Origin: an uncultured Anaerolineales bacterium
GTDB lineage: Bacteria; Chloroflexota; Anaerolineae; Anaerolineales; UBA11657
Assembly (NCBI GenBank): GCA_913040765.1
Contig: CAJWIA010000051.1
Location: 1-8,668 of the forward strand
DNA length: 8,668 bases
Reading direction: 5' to 3'
Part shown: positions 1 through 7,065 of the stretch, one piece after another
Layout: each line of letters opens with the position of its first letter
Position numbering within the stretch: the stretch's first letter is position 1
The notes under the pieces: model-generated
The model's input: the letters and a program-made list of their open reading frames with translations, nothing else
What the model was told of the DNA's origin: nothing
Databases searched by the model: none
Position numbers and translations under genes: made by a program

Positions 1-1007
1 CCGCAAAAGTACTCACCCATATTCGCTGCCATATGGATGATGCAAAAGTCGCCCTTGACACTGGGGTGGATGGAATTGATGTTGTCATAGGTACGAGCTC
101 ATACCTGCGCGATTTCAGCCACGGAAAATCGATCGAAGAGATTATAGACATCGCGCAATCCGTTTTAACGTATATAAGGGAGCAAAATCCGTCTTTAGAA
201 CTGCGGTTTTCCACAGAAGATTCATTCCGCAGCACAGAAGATGATCTGATAAATGTCTATCAAGCAGTCGACCGATTAGAAGTGGTAAATAGATTCGGTA
301 TAGCTGATACAGTAGGAGTAGCGACACCCCACTCGGTATACAATCTCGTGAGTACTCTTAGAAATATCACCGACGCCGATATAGAGTTTCATGGCCACAA
401 TGACACAGGTTGTGCAGTTGCAAACAGTCATTCTGCATTGACGGCAGGAGCTACTCATATTGATACAACAGTTTTAGGCATTGGCGAACGTAATGGAATT
501 ACTTCATTAGAAGGTCTTATAGCACGCCTATACGCAATTAACCCTGGCCACATACGTAATAAATACAACCTACATCAGCTTCACGAACTAAATCAGATAG
601 TTGCGGATAAAGTGGAAATTGAAATACCGTTTAATCATTACATAACGGGATTAACTGCGTTTACCCACAAAGCTGGAATACATGCAAAGGCTATACTAAA
701 CAATCCTGAGACCTATGAGATTCTTAATCCCAATGACTTTGGTCTTACACGCTACATTTCAATCGCACACAAGCTTACCGGTTGGAATGCACTACAAGAT
801 CGGGCATCACAATTGGGCATCAAAATAAACCCTAACAATTTGAAGGCTGTGACGCACCATGTCAAAGCAATGGCTGATCACAAAAGAATCACGCTAAGTG
901 ATGTTGACGAACTACTCCATCAGTGGGCAGATAACAACTATGACTTAGACAAAACTGAAGGTAGCAGTAAAAAAACAAGCAATACAAATAGGCAAGCTCA
1001 TAATTAG
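1..1007 (+). CDS. hcs: Homocitrate synthase, LysW/AAA lysine pathway (5' partial)
   Basis: Condenses 2-oxoglutarate with acetyl-CoA to homocitrate, the first and committed step of alpha-aminoadipate lysine synthesis. The reading frame is open from nt 3 to the left edge and the residues before the ATG at 33 ([10 protein letters not shown]) align with Thermus homocitrate synthase, so that ATG is internal. About 66 N-terminal residues, including the start of the barrel and the metal-binding Glu, lie outside the window. Visible motifs, numbered from the Met at 33: FHGHNDTGC at 119-127 (metal-binding His120 and His122), GERNGI at 151-156 and THKAGIH at 211-217. The residues matching Thermus His72, Asp92, Arg133 and Ser135, which I recall as lining the substrate/lysine-inhibitor pocket, are kept, so lysine feedback inhibition is plausible. 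The last 25 residues form a polar Ser/Asn/Lys-rich tail that Thermus lacks. Isopropylmalate or citramalate synthase is less likely given the match and the neighbours. Confidence 0.93.
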   Translation, partial: AKVLTHIRCHMDDAKVALDTGVDGIDVVIGTSSYLRDFSHGKSIEEIIDIAQSVLTYIREQNPSLELRFSTEDSFRSTEDDLINVYQAVDRLEVVNRFGIADTVGVATPHSVYNLVSTLRNITDADIEFHGHNDTGCAVANSHSALTAGATHIDTTVLGIGERNGITSLEGLIARLYAINPGHIRNKYNLHQLHELNQIVADKVEIEIPFNHYITGLTAFTHKAGIHAKAILNNPETYEILNPNDFGLTRYISIAHKLTGWNALQDRASQLGIKINPNNLKAVTHHVKAMADHKRITLSDVDELLHQWADNNYDLDKTEGSSKKTSNTNRQAHN

Positions 1008-1009
1008 CT

Positions 1010-2296
1010 ATGTCTATACAAACATTTGCACAAAAAGCACTGGCCAAGGCTGCTGGATTACAAAATGTTAGTATTGGCAGTACAGTGGATGCCCGTCCGG
1101 ACAAAATACTGTCTCATGATAATACTGCAGCCATTTCAACAATATTCAACCAGTTTGGGCTAGAAAATGTGCTGCAGCCTGAAAAACTTGTAGTAACACT
1201 AGATCATGCTGCACCACCTCCTACACCAATACATGCTCGCAATCATGCTGAGGTTAGGAAATTCGTGGCTAGGCATAATATAGAACATTTCTTTGAGGTA
1301 GGACGAGGCATATGCCATCAGGTGATCAGCGAAGAAGCCTTGATTTTACCTGGCCAACTTATTATAGGTGCTGATAGCCATACCACTCATTTTGGTTGGC
1401 TTGGAGCATTTGGCGCAGGAGTAGGTCGAACAGAGATAGCAGCTCTTTGGGCAACTGGAGAACTGTGGATGCGAGTACCAAATAGCATATTAGTGAAACT
1501 AACAGGTCAGCTCAACTCAAGTGTGACAACTAAGGACCTATGCTTGCATCTTATAGGACAAGTAAGTTCTGATGGTGGACTATATGCTTCTATTGAATTT
1601 TGCGGAGAGTCCATATCTGAACTCAGTATTGACAGTCGCACTGTAATCCCTAATATGATGGCTGAATTGGGAGCAAAAAATGCGTATTTGCCACCTGACA
1701 AACAGGTTTTTGAATGGCTAGCAAACAAACTAAAACATAGATTGAGTGTAGAAGCTATAAGTAAATTAGCTATCTATCCTGACATAGGAGCAACTTACTC
1801 AGAAGTGATCGAGATTGACCTTGAAAAATTGGAGCCACAAGTTTCAGTTCCCCACCAGGTTGACAATGTGCAACCAATTTCAGTAGTTGCTGGGAAACAA
1901 GTCGATCAGGTATTCATAGGAACTTGCACTAACGGTAGACTAGAGGATATTTCAATCGCTGCTGAAATACTAAGGGGTCAAAAAATCGCAACGGGCACTC
2001 GGATGATAATTATCCCCGCATCGAGCCAAGTTTTACGTTCTGCTATCGATTTAGGTTATATATCTATCTTGCTTGAGGCCGGTGCTACACTGGGCACTCC
2101 AGGCTGCGGACCATGCATGGGAAACCATCTAGGCATACCCGCCGCTGGTGAAATATGTATGTCTACAGGTAATCGCAACTTCCGTGGCCGGATGGGAGAA
2201 CCCGATGCCGAAATCTACCTGGCTAGTCCTGCAGTTGCTGCAGCAACTGCATTAACTGGAACAATCACTGACCCTAGAAGTCTGGAGGTGTCATGA
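1010..2296 (+). CDS. lysT: Homoaconitase large subunit (LysT, aconitase/LeuC family)
   Basis: Catalytic, iron-sulfur subunit of homoaconitase, which converts homocitrate through cis-homoaconitate to homoisocitrate. The 428 residues are a normal length for the Thermus/archaeal type. Visible signatures: SHDNT at 35-39, LDHAAP at 64-69, GADSHTTH at 120-127, and the three [4Fe-4S] cluster cysteines Cys306 (GTCTNG), Cys366 and Cys369 (TPGCGPC). The C-terminal half (about 297-410) is nearly the Thermus homoaconitase sequence, including NRNFRGRMG. The start lies 2 nt after the homocitrate synthase stop with no clear Shine-Dalgarno sequence, which suggests translational coupling; the N-terminal match [12 protein letters not shown] supports this ATG. 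The gene overlaps lysU by 4 nt (ATGA). By sequence alone the family cannot be cleanly split from 3-isopropylmalate dehydratase (LeuC); the operon decides for homoaconitase, though a dual role is possible. Confidence 0.93.
   Translation: MSIQTFAQKALAKAAGLQNVSIGSTVDARPDKILSHDNTAAISTIFNQFGLENVLQPEKLVVTLDHAAPPPTPIHARNHAEVRKFVARHNIEHFFEVGRGICHQVISEEALILPGQLIIGADSHTTHFGWLGAFGAGVGRTEIAALWATGELWMRVPNSILVKLTGQLNSSVTTKDLCLHLIGQVSSDGGLYASIEFCGESISELSIDSRTVIPNMMAELGAKNAYLPPDKQVFEWLANKLKHRLSVEAISKLAIYPDIGATYSEVIEIDLEKLEPQVSVPHQVDNVQPISVVAGKQVDQVFIGTCTNGRLEDISIAAEILRGQKIATGTRMIIIPASSQVLRSAIDLGYISILLEAGATLGTPGCGPCMGNHLGIPAAGEICMSTGNRNFRGRMGEPDAEIYLASPAVAAATALTGTITDPRSLEVS
2284..2288 (+). promoter_or_regulatory. 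Strong Shine-Dalgarno site for lysU
   Basis: GGAGG, lying inside the last codons of lysT, ends 4 nt before the ATG at 2293. With the ATGA stop/start overlap it fixes the lysU start and implies coupled, roughly equimolar synthesis of the two homoaconitase subunits. The spacing is slightly shorter than usual. Confidence 0.8.
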
Positions 2297-2793
2297 ATTT
2301 TTCTGGCCAAATATGGAAATATGGTAATGACATTAACACCGACGTTATTTTTCCAGGCAAATACACGTATACACTACGTGATCCCAAAGAAATGGGTAAA
2401 CATGCACTAGAGGATCTTGATCCAGAATTTGCTAGCAATGTACAGATCGGGGACATAATTTTTGCTGGTAAAAATTTTGGGAATGGAAGCTCCCGTGAAC
2501 AAGCCGTGGTCTGTCTCAAAGCAGCTGGAGTGTCAGCAGTCGTTGCAATTAGTTTTGCGCGAATATGGTACCGCAATGCAATCAATAACGGGCTTCCAGC
2601 GATTATATGTCCAGAGGCAGTGAAAGCAGCTGTACATGGTAAGCACGCAACAGTAAACATAGGGGGCCAAGTCATAAATATGCAAGATCAGACTTATAGT
2701 TTTCCTCCATTTTCAGAGACAGCCACCGAGATACTAAAATATGGCAGCTTAATTGGCTATATACAAAATAAGCTTGCAGATATTGGAGACTGA
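2293..2793 (+). CDS. lysU: Homoaconitase small subunit (LysU, LeuD-like swivel domain)
   Basis: Small 'swivel' subunit that closes over the LysT iron-sulfur site and sets substrate choice in homoaconitase. It has 166 residues, the usual size for the archaeal-type LeuD/LysU family. It opens with [17 protein letters not shown] (residues 8-24). The active-site serine/arginine motif GSSRE is at 65-69 (preceded by Gly-Asn rather than the more common Gly-Cys), followed by [21 protein letters not shown] at 82-102. The specificity loop after PGK reads Y-T-Y-T-L-R (24-29), unlike the Thermus homoaconitase loop (Y-A-P-F-M-V). Translation is coupled to lysT by a 4-nt overlap, and homoisocitrate dehydrogenase follows after 11 nt. 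Assignment as homoaconitase rather than isopropylmalate dehydratase rests mainly on the operon. Confidence 0.9.
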   Translation: MNFSGQIWKYGNDINTDVIFPGKYTYTLRDPKEMGKHALEDLDPEFASNVQIGDIIFAGKNFGNGSSREQAVVCLKAAGVSAVVAISFARIWYRNAINNGLPAIICPEAVKAAVHGKHATVNIGGQVINMQDQTYSFPPFSETATEILKYGSLIGYIQNKLADIGD

Positions 2794-2804
2794 AAAGTAG
2801 CATC

Positions 2805-3812
2805 ATGACTATTAATACAATATGCCTGTTGCCTGGAGATGGAATAGGATTAGAGGTAATTCCAATAGCCACCAAAATACTTGAGGTATTAGATGTGGAT
2901 CTAATGACGGAAAGCCATCCCATTGGATGGAAATGTTTTAATGAAACTGGTACAGCATTGCCTAAAAGCACTCTGGATGCGGTAATTCATTCCGGCGTAG
3001 CTCTTTTTGGAGCAACAAGCTCACCCACTGGTGGAGCTCCTGGATATAGTAGTCCAATTATTGATTTGCGTCAGCAATTAAACCTGTACGCGAATGTACG
3101 TCCTGCACAATCTCTCCCCGTACCATCTTCTCGTCAAAACATAGATTTACTCATTATAAGAGAAAACACTGAAGGTCTTTATATTCGCTCAGAACATTGG
3201 CAAGATCAAGACACAGTTATAGCTGAAAGAAAAATTACACGTGCAGGAAGTGAACGTGTGGCTAGAATAGCAGCAAAATATGCACTGCAACGTAAAGGTT
3301 TACTTACCATAGCACATAAATCCAACGTTCTCGCTTTGTCTGATGGTCTTTTCCTGCAAGTAGTAAGAGATACAGCCAAAAGTTACGCACCTCACATAGA
3401 AATAAGGGAACAGTTGGTTGATTCGCTAGCTCATGACCTCATAACTCAACCGGAAAGCTATGACGTAATTGTGACTCCAAACATGTATGGGGATATTATT
3501 TCTGACCTCACCAGTGCACTTGTAGGAGGACTAGGAGTGGCACCCTCTGCTAACATTGGTGATAACTACACAATTTATGAGCCAGTTCATGGATCCGCGC
3601 CAGATATAGTAGGCAAGAATTTAGCAAACCCCACAGCTACTATACTGAGCCTAGCTATGATGTTAGAAGACTTAGGTTATGACAATGCTTCAAATCGACT
3701 AAACACCGAACTTAATAACACTCTGGCAGCAGGAATATACACTCCCGATTTGGGAGGAAGTGCAACTACAGAGACAATGCTTGCCAGCATTTTGGAGAAG
3801 TTAACCAAGTGA
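2805..3812 (+). CDS. hicd: Homoisocitrate dehydrogenase (beta-decarboxylating, NAD-type)
   Basis: Oxidatively decarboxylates homoisocitrate to 2-oxoadipate. The 335 residues match the Thermus enzyme (334) end to end with a one-residue offset: LPGDGIG at 9-15, LFGATSSPT at 67-75, LYANVRPA at 94-101, RENTEGLY at 119-126, IAHKSNVL at 169-176, GDIISDL at 229-235 and HGSAPDIVGK at 262-271. Catalytic and substrate residues Arg89, Arg99, Arg119, Tyr126, Lys172, Asp206, Asp230 and Asp234 are present. The Asp in HGSAPD is the usual mark of NAD rather than NADP use. The position of Thermus Arg85, which governs choice among isocitrate, homoisocitrate and isopropylmalate, is Ile86 here. The stop overlaps the lysK GTG start by 4 nt. 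Isopropylmalate dehydrogenase is the main alternative, but the Tyr126 context and operon favour this call. Confidence 0.92.
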   Translation: MTINTICLLPGDGIGLEVIPIATKILEVLDVDLMTESHPIGWKCFNETGTALPKSTLDAVIHSGVALFGATSSPTGGAPGYSSPIIDLRQQLNLYANVRPAQSLPVPSSRQNIDLLIIRENTEGLYIRSEHWQDQDTVIAERKITRAGSERVARIAAKYALQRKGLLTIAHKSNVLALSDGLFLQVVRDTAKSYAPHIEIREQLVDSLAHDLITQPESYDVIVTPNMYGDIISDLTSALVGGLGVAPSANIGDNYTIYEPVHGSAPDIVGKNLANPTATILSLAMMLEDLGYDNASNRLNTELNNTLAAGIYTPDLGGSATTETMLASILEKLTK

Positions 3813-4858
3813 ATTCAAAAGAACTACTTGTTGGATTACTAAAACATTACAGCCCAACCGAATCTGAGAGTACTGCTGTTAACTATCTAACAAATTGGAT
3901 GAATGATGCAGGTTTCGAAACTCAGATTGACAATTCAGGCAACGCTATAGGAAAAATAGGTACTGGTCCGATATCTATTATGCTATTGGGTCATATTGAT
4001 ACAGCACCAGGAGAAATACCAGTTAGACAGGAAGGAGACTTAATCTACGGACGCGGAGCAGTAGATGCTAAAGGACCTCTCGCTGCATTTGCTGCAGCAG
4101 CAAGCTTGGGAGCAATCCCTGGTGCAACAATTACAGTGATTGGCGCTGTAGGAGAGGAAGGAGATTCTAGAGGTGCATTATATGTACTCGACAATTTCGA
4201 TAGGCCTGACTTTTTATTAATCGGAGAACCTAGTCGATGGAATAGAATAACTCTTGGTTATAAAGGATCGATAAGCTATACACTTTCAGTAGAAATACCG
4301 ATCACACATCCCGCAAGCAATACAGCTAATGCATGCGGGATACTAATCTCTAATTGGGAATCATTACTTGAATTTACTAGAACTTACAACACACAACATG
4401 AAAAAGTGTTTGATCAAGTTACTCCAACAATTCGGTCAATAAATTCAACTAGTAATGGCATAGGGGATTATGCCCAAATGCATATCACTTTCCGATTACC
4501 GGAAGGTTTGACAATCAATAAAATAAAAGACAAGGTACAAACACTTGTTGCTGCTCCAGCTAAATTGCAACTGACACAAGGAGCAGTAGAAGCTTATCGT
4601 GCTTCTAAAAACACAAAACTAGTCCGAGCAGCGCTAGCAGCGATACGCGCTGAAGACGGCACACCAAACTTTGTAGTTAAAACTGGAACGTCTGATATGA
4701 ATATAGTATCCCCCAAATGGCAATGTCCTAGCATAGCTTATGGGCCTGGCGATTCAAATCTTGACCATACGCCCAACGAACATATCTCACAGGTGGAATA
4801 TCAGCATAGTATTTCAGTGTTACGAACACTAATGAAAAACCTCTGTAATGAAAAGTAG
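3809..4858 (+). CDS. lysK: [LysW]-lysine hydrolase LysK (M20 metallopeptidase family)
   Basis: Zinc/cobalt-type hydrolase that cuts the isopeptide bond between the carrier protein LysW and lysine, the final step of the pathway, in the cytoplasm. Metal and catalytic residues: His62 and Asp64 (GHIDT), Asp86 (AVDAKG), general base Glu116 and ligand Glu117 (GEEG), Glu140 (GEPS) and His320 (DHTPNEHI). His167 in the lid domain matches the dimer-transferred His of M20 enzymes. The stretch GTSDMN (293-298) followed by YGPG and HT-NE matches Sulfolobus LysK and separates it from ArgE and DapE. The start is GTG at 3809 inside the preceding stop (GTGA), with GGAG at 3794-3797 as Shine-Dalgarno. In relatives LysK can also release ornithine from LysW-ornithine; the window does not say whether that happens here. 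At 349 residues it has normal length. Confidence 0.9.
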   Translation: MNSKELLVGLLKHYSPTESESTAVNYLTNWMNDAGFETQIDNSGNAIGKIGTGPISIMLLGHIDTAPGEIPVRQEGDLIYGRGAVDAKGPLAAFAAAASLGAIPGATITVIGAVGEEGDSRGALYVLDNFDRPDFLLIGEPSRWNRITLGYKGSISYTLSVEIPITHPASNTANACGILISNWESLLEFTRTYNTQHEKVFDQVTPTIRSINSTSNGIGDYAQMHITFRLPEGLTINKIKDKVQTLVAAPAKLQLTQGAVEAYRASKNTKLVRAALAAIRAEDGTPNFVVKTGTSDMNIVSPKWQCPSIAYGPGDSNLDHTPNEHISQVEYQHSISVLRTLMKNLCNEK

Positions 4859-4966
4859 CGTTTATCCTATCCTGTTTGAAATAGTTGTTGTCCTAGTCGA
4901 GGGACAGTTAGCAGTCGTACATTCCTGATAAATTACAATCACAGCATAATTAACAATTAGGACGAC

Positions 4967-5296
4967 ATGAAATCACAACGCTCACCCTGGAAACATGCGA
5001 ATTTATGCGCTGCTTTTTGTTTTATGTCTATATTCCTTTCACAGCTGTACAGAGGATTGATTATTAGGAGTAGCCAATTGGTTGCAACCTTAGAAGACAC
5101 TATTTACGGAAATTTAATGATTGCAGTGCTAACAGCTTTAGTATATGGAATATTCACATGGGGTGCCACTACGCTATTGAGAAGAGGAAAACACCCCAAT
5201 TGGTATTTGCTGGAACTGATACTATTGTGGTTTTGGCCAATTATAATAACTATCGGATTGTTGCTAAGTCTTGAGTATGGACAGCCAGCGGAATAA
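4967..5296 (+). CDS. Unrecognised small membrane protein, three predicted helices
   Basis: I do not recognise this 109-residue protein. It has three hydrophobic stretches long enough to cross the membrane, about residues 11-33, 47-71 and 79-102. Basic residues sit before the first (Lys2, Arg5, Lys9) and between the second and third (Arg72, Arg73, Lys75), while acidic Glu43 and Asp44 lie between the first and second. By the positive-inside rule this puts the N-terminus in the cytoplasm and the C-terminus outside. The third helix is rich in Trp and Leu. The ATG has an AGGA 4 nt upstream (4959-4962), which supports real translation. It follows lysK after 108 nt, so it may be read from the lysine operon or from its own weak promoter, and it ends 26 nt before the stop of the convergent response regulator. 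No conserved catalytic motif is visible, so no function is assigned. Confidence 0.7.
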   Translation: MKSQRSPWKHANLCAAFCFMSIFLSQLYRGLIIRSSQLVATLEDTIYGNLMIAVLTALVYGIFTWGATTLLRRGKHPNWYLLELILLWFWPIIITIGLLLSLEYGQPAE

Positions 5297-5322
5297 AACG
5301 CTATTTATATAATCTGGTTTGT

Positions 5323-6063
5323 TCATTTGTCGGACAACCTCTTATAGTCCACAAAACGATAGCCCACTCCTCTCTCTGTGAGAATATACTTGGGATCACG
5401 CGGATCGGCCTCTAATTTATCTCTCAAGTAGTTCACATATAATCGTAAGTAGTGTGTTTCAGACTGATACTCATAACCCCATACTTTTGCCAAAAGCTGA
5501 TCATGAGACACCACCCATCCAGCATTTTGCACCAAATGGTAAAGAAGACGATATTCAGTTGGTCGCAATTTCACAAGTTGACCATTGACAAAAATCTCGT
5601 GTCGGTCAAAATCGATCTTCAAACGTTCGTCAACTTCTATGGCTTCTCCACCACCGCCTTTGGGAGGTTCCACGCGCCTCAACACTGCCCGTACTCTACC
5701 CACCAATTCACGCGGACTAAATGGCTTTGTAATATAATCGTCTGCACCCAGTTCTAAACCACGTACACGATCATCTTCTTCTCCACGAGCTGTAAGCATT
5801 ATTACTGGCACATTGGAGTTCTCTCTAAGCACGGCCAATGTCTCAAATCCGTCCATCTTTGGCATCATCACATCCAGAATTACCAAATCAGGTAACACTT
5901 TGCGAATCTGATCTAAAGCATCTTTGCCATCATAAGCTTCATGCACCGAAAATCCCTCTAAATCTAAATTCATTCGTATGAAATGAATCATGCGCTGTTC
6001 ATCATCTACAACTAAAATCTTGGTGCCCGGACGAGATTTTTTCATATTATTTGCTATTTCCAT
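5323..6063 (-). CDS. OmpR/PhoB-family response regulator, KdpE-like DNA-binding domain
   Basis: Two-domain transcription regulator. The receiver domain (about 14-130) has the acidic pair Asp20-Asp21, phosphoacceptor Asp64 (LVILDVMMP), switch Thr91 and Lys113 (TKPFSPREL). A glycine-rich linker (GGGG at 136-139) leads to a winged-helix domain (about 145-238): LRPTEYRLL, then [16 protein letters not shown] in the recognition-helix region and TERGVGYRF in the wing. HYLR-Y--LR-KLE recalls KdpE, but no kdp genes or histidine kinase are present. The gene follows the phosphatase gene in the same direction. The longest start (ATG at 6063) overlaps the phosphatase end by 17 nt without a Shine-Dalgarno site; the ATG at 6045, 1 nt after the phosphatase stop, gives a more typical N-terminus (MKKSRPGTK) and is at least as likely. 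The target genes and partner kinase are unknown. Confidence 0.94.
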   Translation of the reverse strand: MEIANNMKKSRPGTKILVVDDEQRMIHFIRMNLDLEGFSVHEAYDGKDALDQIRKVLPDLVILDVMMPKMDGFETLAVLRENSNVPVIMLTARGEEDDRVRGLELGADDYITKPFSPRELVGRVRAVLRRVEPPKGGGGEAIEVDERLKIDFDRHEIFVNGQLVKLRPTEYRLLYHLVQNAGWVVSHDQLLAKVWGYEYQSETHYLRLYVNYLRDKLEADPRDPKYILTERGVGYRFVDYKRLSDK

Positions 6064-6952
6064 AATCGTATTTTACTATGAGCGAAGTTATGTTATCTAG
6101 ACCCCCAGCTCTATTTGCTTCCTTCGTCAAATTGTCACAAGCCTCCTGCAAATCCGAACTATCCATCATTATCGTCAGAATGTCTTCTTCTTCCACACAT
6201 CCCCACAAACCATCAGTACACAATAGAAAAATGCTCCCAGACTCCACGTATTGCTCAGAAACATCTACCTCTAGGATATCACTCTGGCCAACCGCACGCA
6301 ACAATATATTTCTTCGAGGATGATTTTCGATACCTGTACTAGCAATTTCCCCTAGATCATATAATTTCTGTACCAACGAATGATCCTTGGTGAGCTGCAA
6401 TAATTTCCCTGAATCTACCATGTAAGCCCTACTGTCACCTACATGCCCAACAATTGCATTTGATCCTATTAATAATAGTGCAGTAAGTGTAGTTCCTCCA
6501 CCGGGTACACGATTCGTCACATCATCATTAGCTGCAATCAGAGCTGAGCGCATCAAATCCATTAATGTTTTGTTGTCACAAGACTCTTGGATTTCTTCCA
6601 GCATCTTGGAAAATATGTAATTACCCACAACTTTTGCAACAGATTGTGCAGCAATTGTACTAGCACGCTCACCTTGCTGGTGACCACCCATACCATCTGC
6701 AACCACAAATAATCCAAAATTATTTTGTTCCGAATCGCCTGCATTCATGCCAGTCAAAGCAAAGAGAGAATCCTCATTGTCTTCACGGACTAATCCAACA
6801 CTTTGAGAGTGGGATAAAGTTATAGATGGCCTTCCACTAATTGGTGGGTGTTGAGCAGCCCTACCGATTTGTATTCGATGTTTGCTAGCCAATCCATCCA
6901 CTATCTTATTACGTGATGTGCTGAATAGGCCCGAAAGATTGAATATATTCAC
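6047..6952 (-). CDS. PP2C-type serine/threonine protein phosphatase
   Basis: Metal-dependent phosphatase of the bacterial Stp/PrpC/PstP class, which removes phosphate from Ser/Thr residues, usually opposing a Hanks-type kinase. PP2C motifs appear in order across about residues 46-295: VREDNEDS (55-62), VVADGMGGH (83-91), GGGTT (151-155), GHVGDSRAY (169-177), TKDHS (188-192), LCTDGLW (244-250) and GLDNIT (284-289). Metal-binding Asp86, Asp247 and Asp286 are present. About 45 N-terminal residues without a recognised domain precede the catalytic part; no membrane helix is seen, so it is probably cytoplasmic. The start is GTG at 6952 with no good Shine-Dalgarno site, so the N-terminus is uncertain (other GTG/TTG codons occur shortly after). 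It lies directly before the response regulator gene, suggesting co-transcription. No Ser/Thr kinase is present in the window. Confidence 0.92.
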   Translation of the reverse strand: MNIFNLSGLFSTSRNKIVDGLASKHRIQIGRAAQHPPISGRPSITLSHSQSVGLVREDNEDSLFALTGMNAGDSEQNNFGLFVVADGMGGHQQGERASTIAAQSVAKVVGNYIFSKMLEEIQESCDNKTLMDLMRSALIAANDDVTNRVPGGGTTLTALLLIGSNAIVGHVGDSRAYMVDSGKLLQLTKDHSLVQKLYDLGEIASTGIENHPRRNILLRAVGQSDILEVDVSEQYVESGSIFLLCTDGLWGCVEEEDILTIMMDSSDLQEACDNLTKEANRAGGLDNITSLIVKYDYGNSK

Positions 6953-6973
6953 TGCAACATCATATCATGTCAG

Positions 6974-7001
6974 AATATATGGTTAGATAACACATAGATA
7001 A
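6974..7001 (-). promoter_or_regulatory. Possible activator-dependent promoter of the phosphatase/regulator operon
   Basis: On the minus strand TATATT (6974-6979, five of six matches to the -10 consensus) lies 16 nt after TTATCT (6996-7001), a poor -35 (three of six). The poor -35 is part of a direct repeat typical of response-regulator boxes, as in PhoB-activated promoters. Transcription would begin around 6967, about 15 nt before the GTG start. The hexamers are weak in an AT-rich spacer, so this is only a candidate. Confidence 0.3.
6984..7001. repeat. Two 7-bp direct repeats with 11-bp period
   Basis: TAGATAA occurs at 6984-6990 and again at 6995-7001, separated by CACA; on the coding strand of the downstream operon this reads TTATCTA-TGTG-TTATCTA. 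Both copies are perfect. Direct repeats of 6-7 bp in an 11-bp period are the known binding pattern of dimeric PhoB/OmpR-family regulators. The site is 32-49 nt upstream of the phosphatase start, so the response regulator of the same operon is the obvious candidate ligand. The repeat is seen directly; its role is inferred. Confidence 0.5.
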
Positions 7002-7065
7002 TAATATCAGTAACGAATACCAATTCTATTGTTAGCTACGAGATTATGCCAATAACTATTTTAGT

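Noticed and set aside
33..35. ATG at 33 as the true start of homocitrate synthase
   Set aside because: The frame is open to the left edge and the upstream residues match the family, so the gene continues beyond the window.
2274..2971. Minus-strand open frames of 133 and 99 codons across lysU and the start of hicd
   Set aside because: They are antisense to conserved genes with full motif sets; their translations show no recognisable features.
3809..4858. LysK read as ArgE or DapE
   Set aside because: The GTSDMN and YGPG/HT-NE segments and the lysine operon context match LysK better than either amino-acid deacylase.
4889..4906. Possible hairpin TGTCCT/GGGACA after lysK as a terminator
   Set aside because: The stem is only six pairs including one G-T wobble, and no T-rich run follows, so it is not a convincing intrinsic terminator.
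4920..4966. Promoter for the small membrane protein (TACAAT or CATAAT as -10)
   Set aside because: Neither hexamer has an acceptable -35 at 16-18 nt, so no promoter is listed; the gene may be read through from lysK.
5452..5757. 101-codon plus-strand open frame opposite the response regulator, and similar frames at 6078-6342 and 7880-8185
   Set aside because: They lie wholly antisense to well-supported genes, have no family resemblance and no convincing ribosome site; they are coding shadows.
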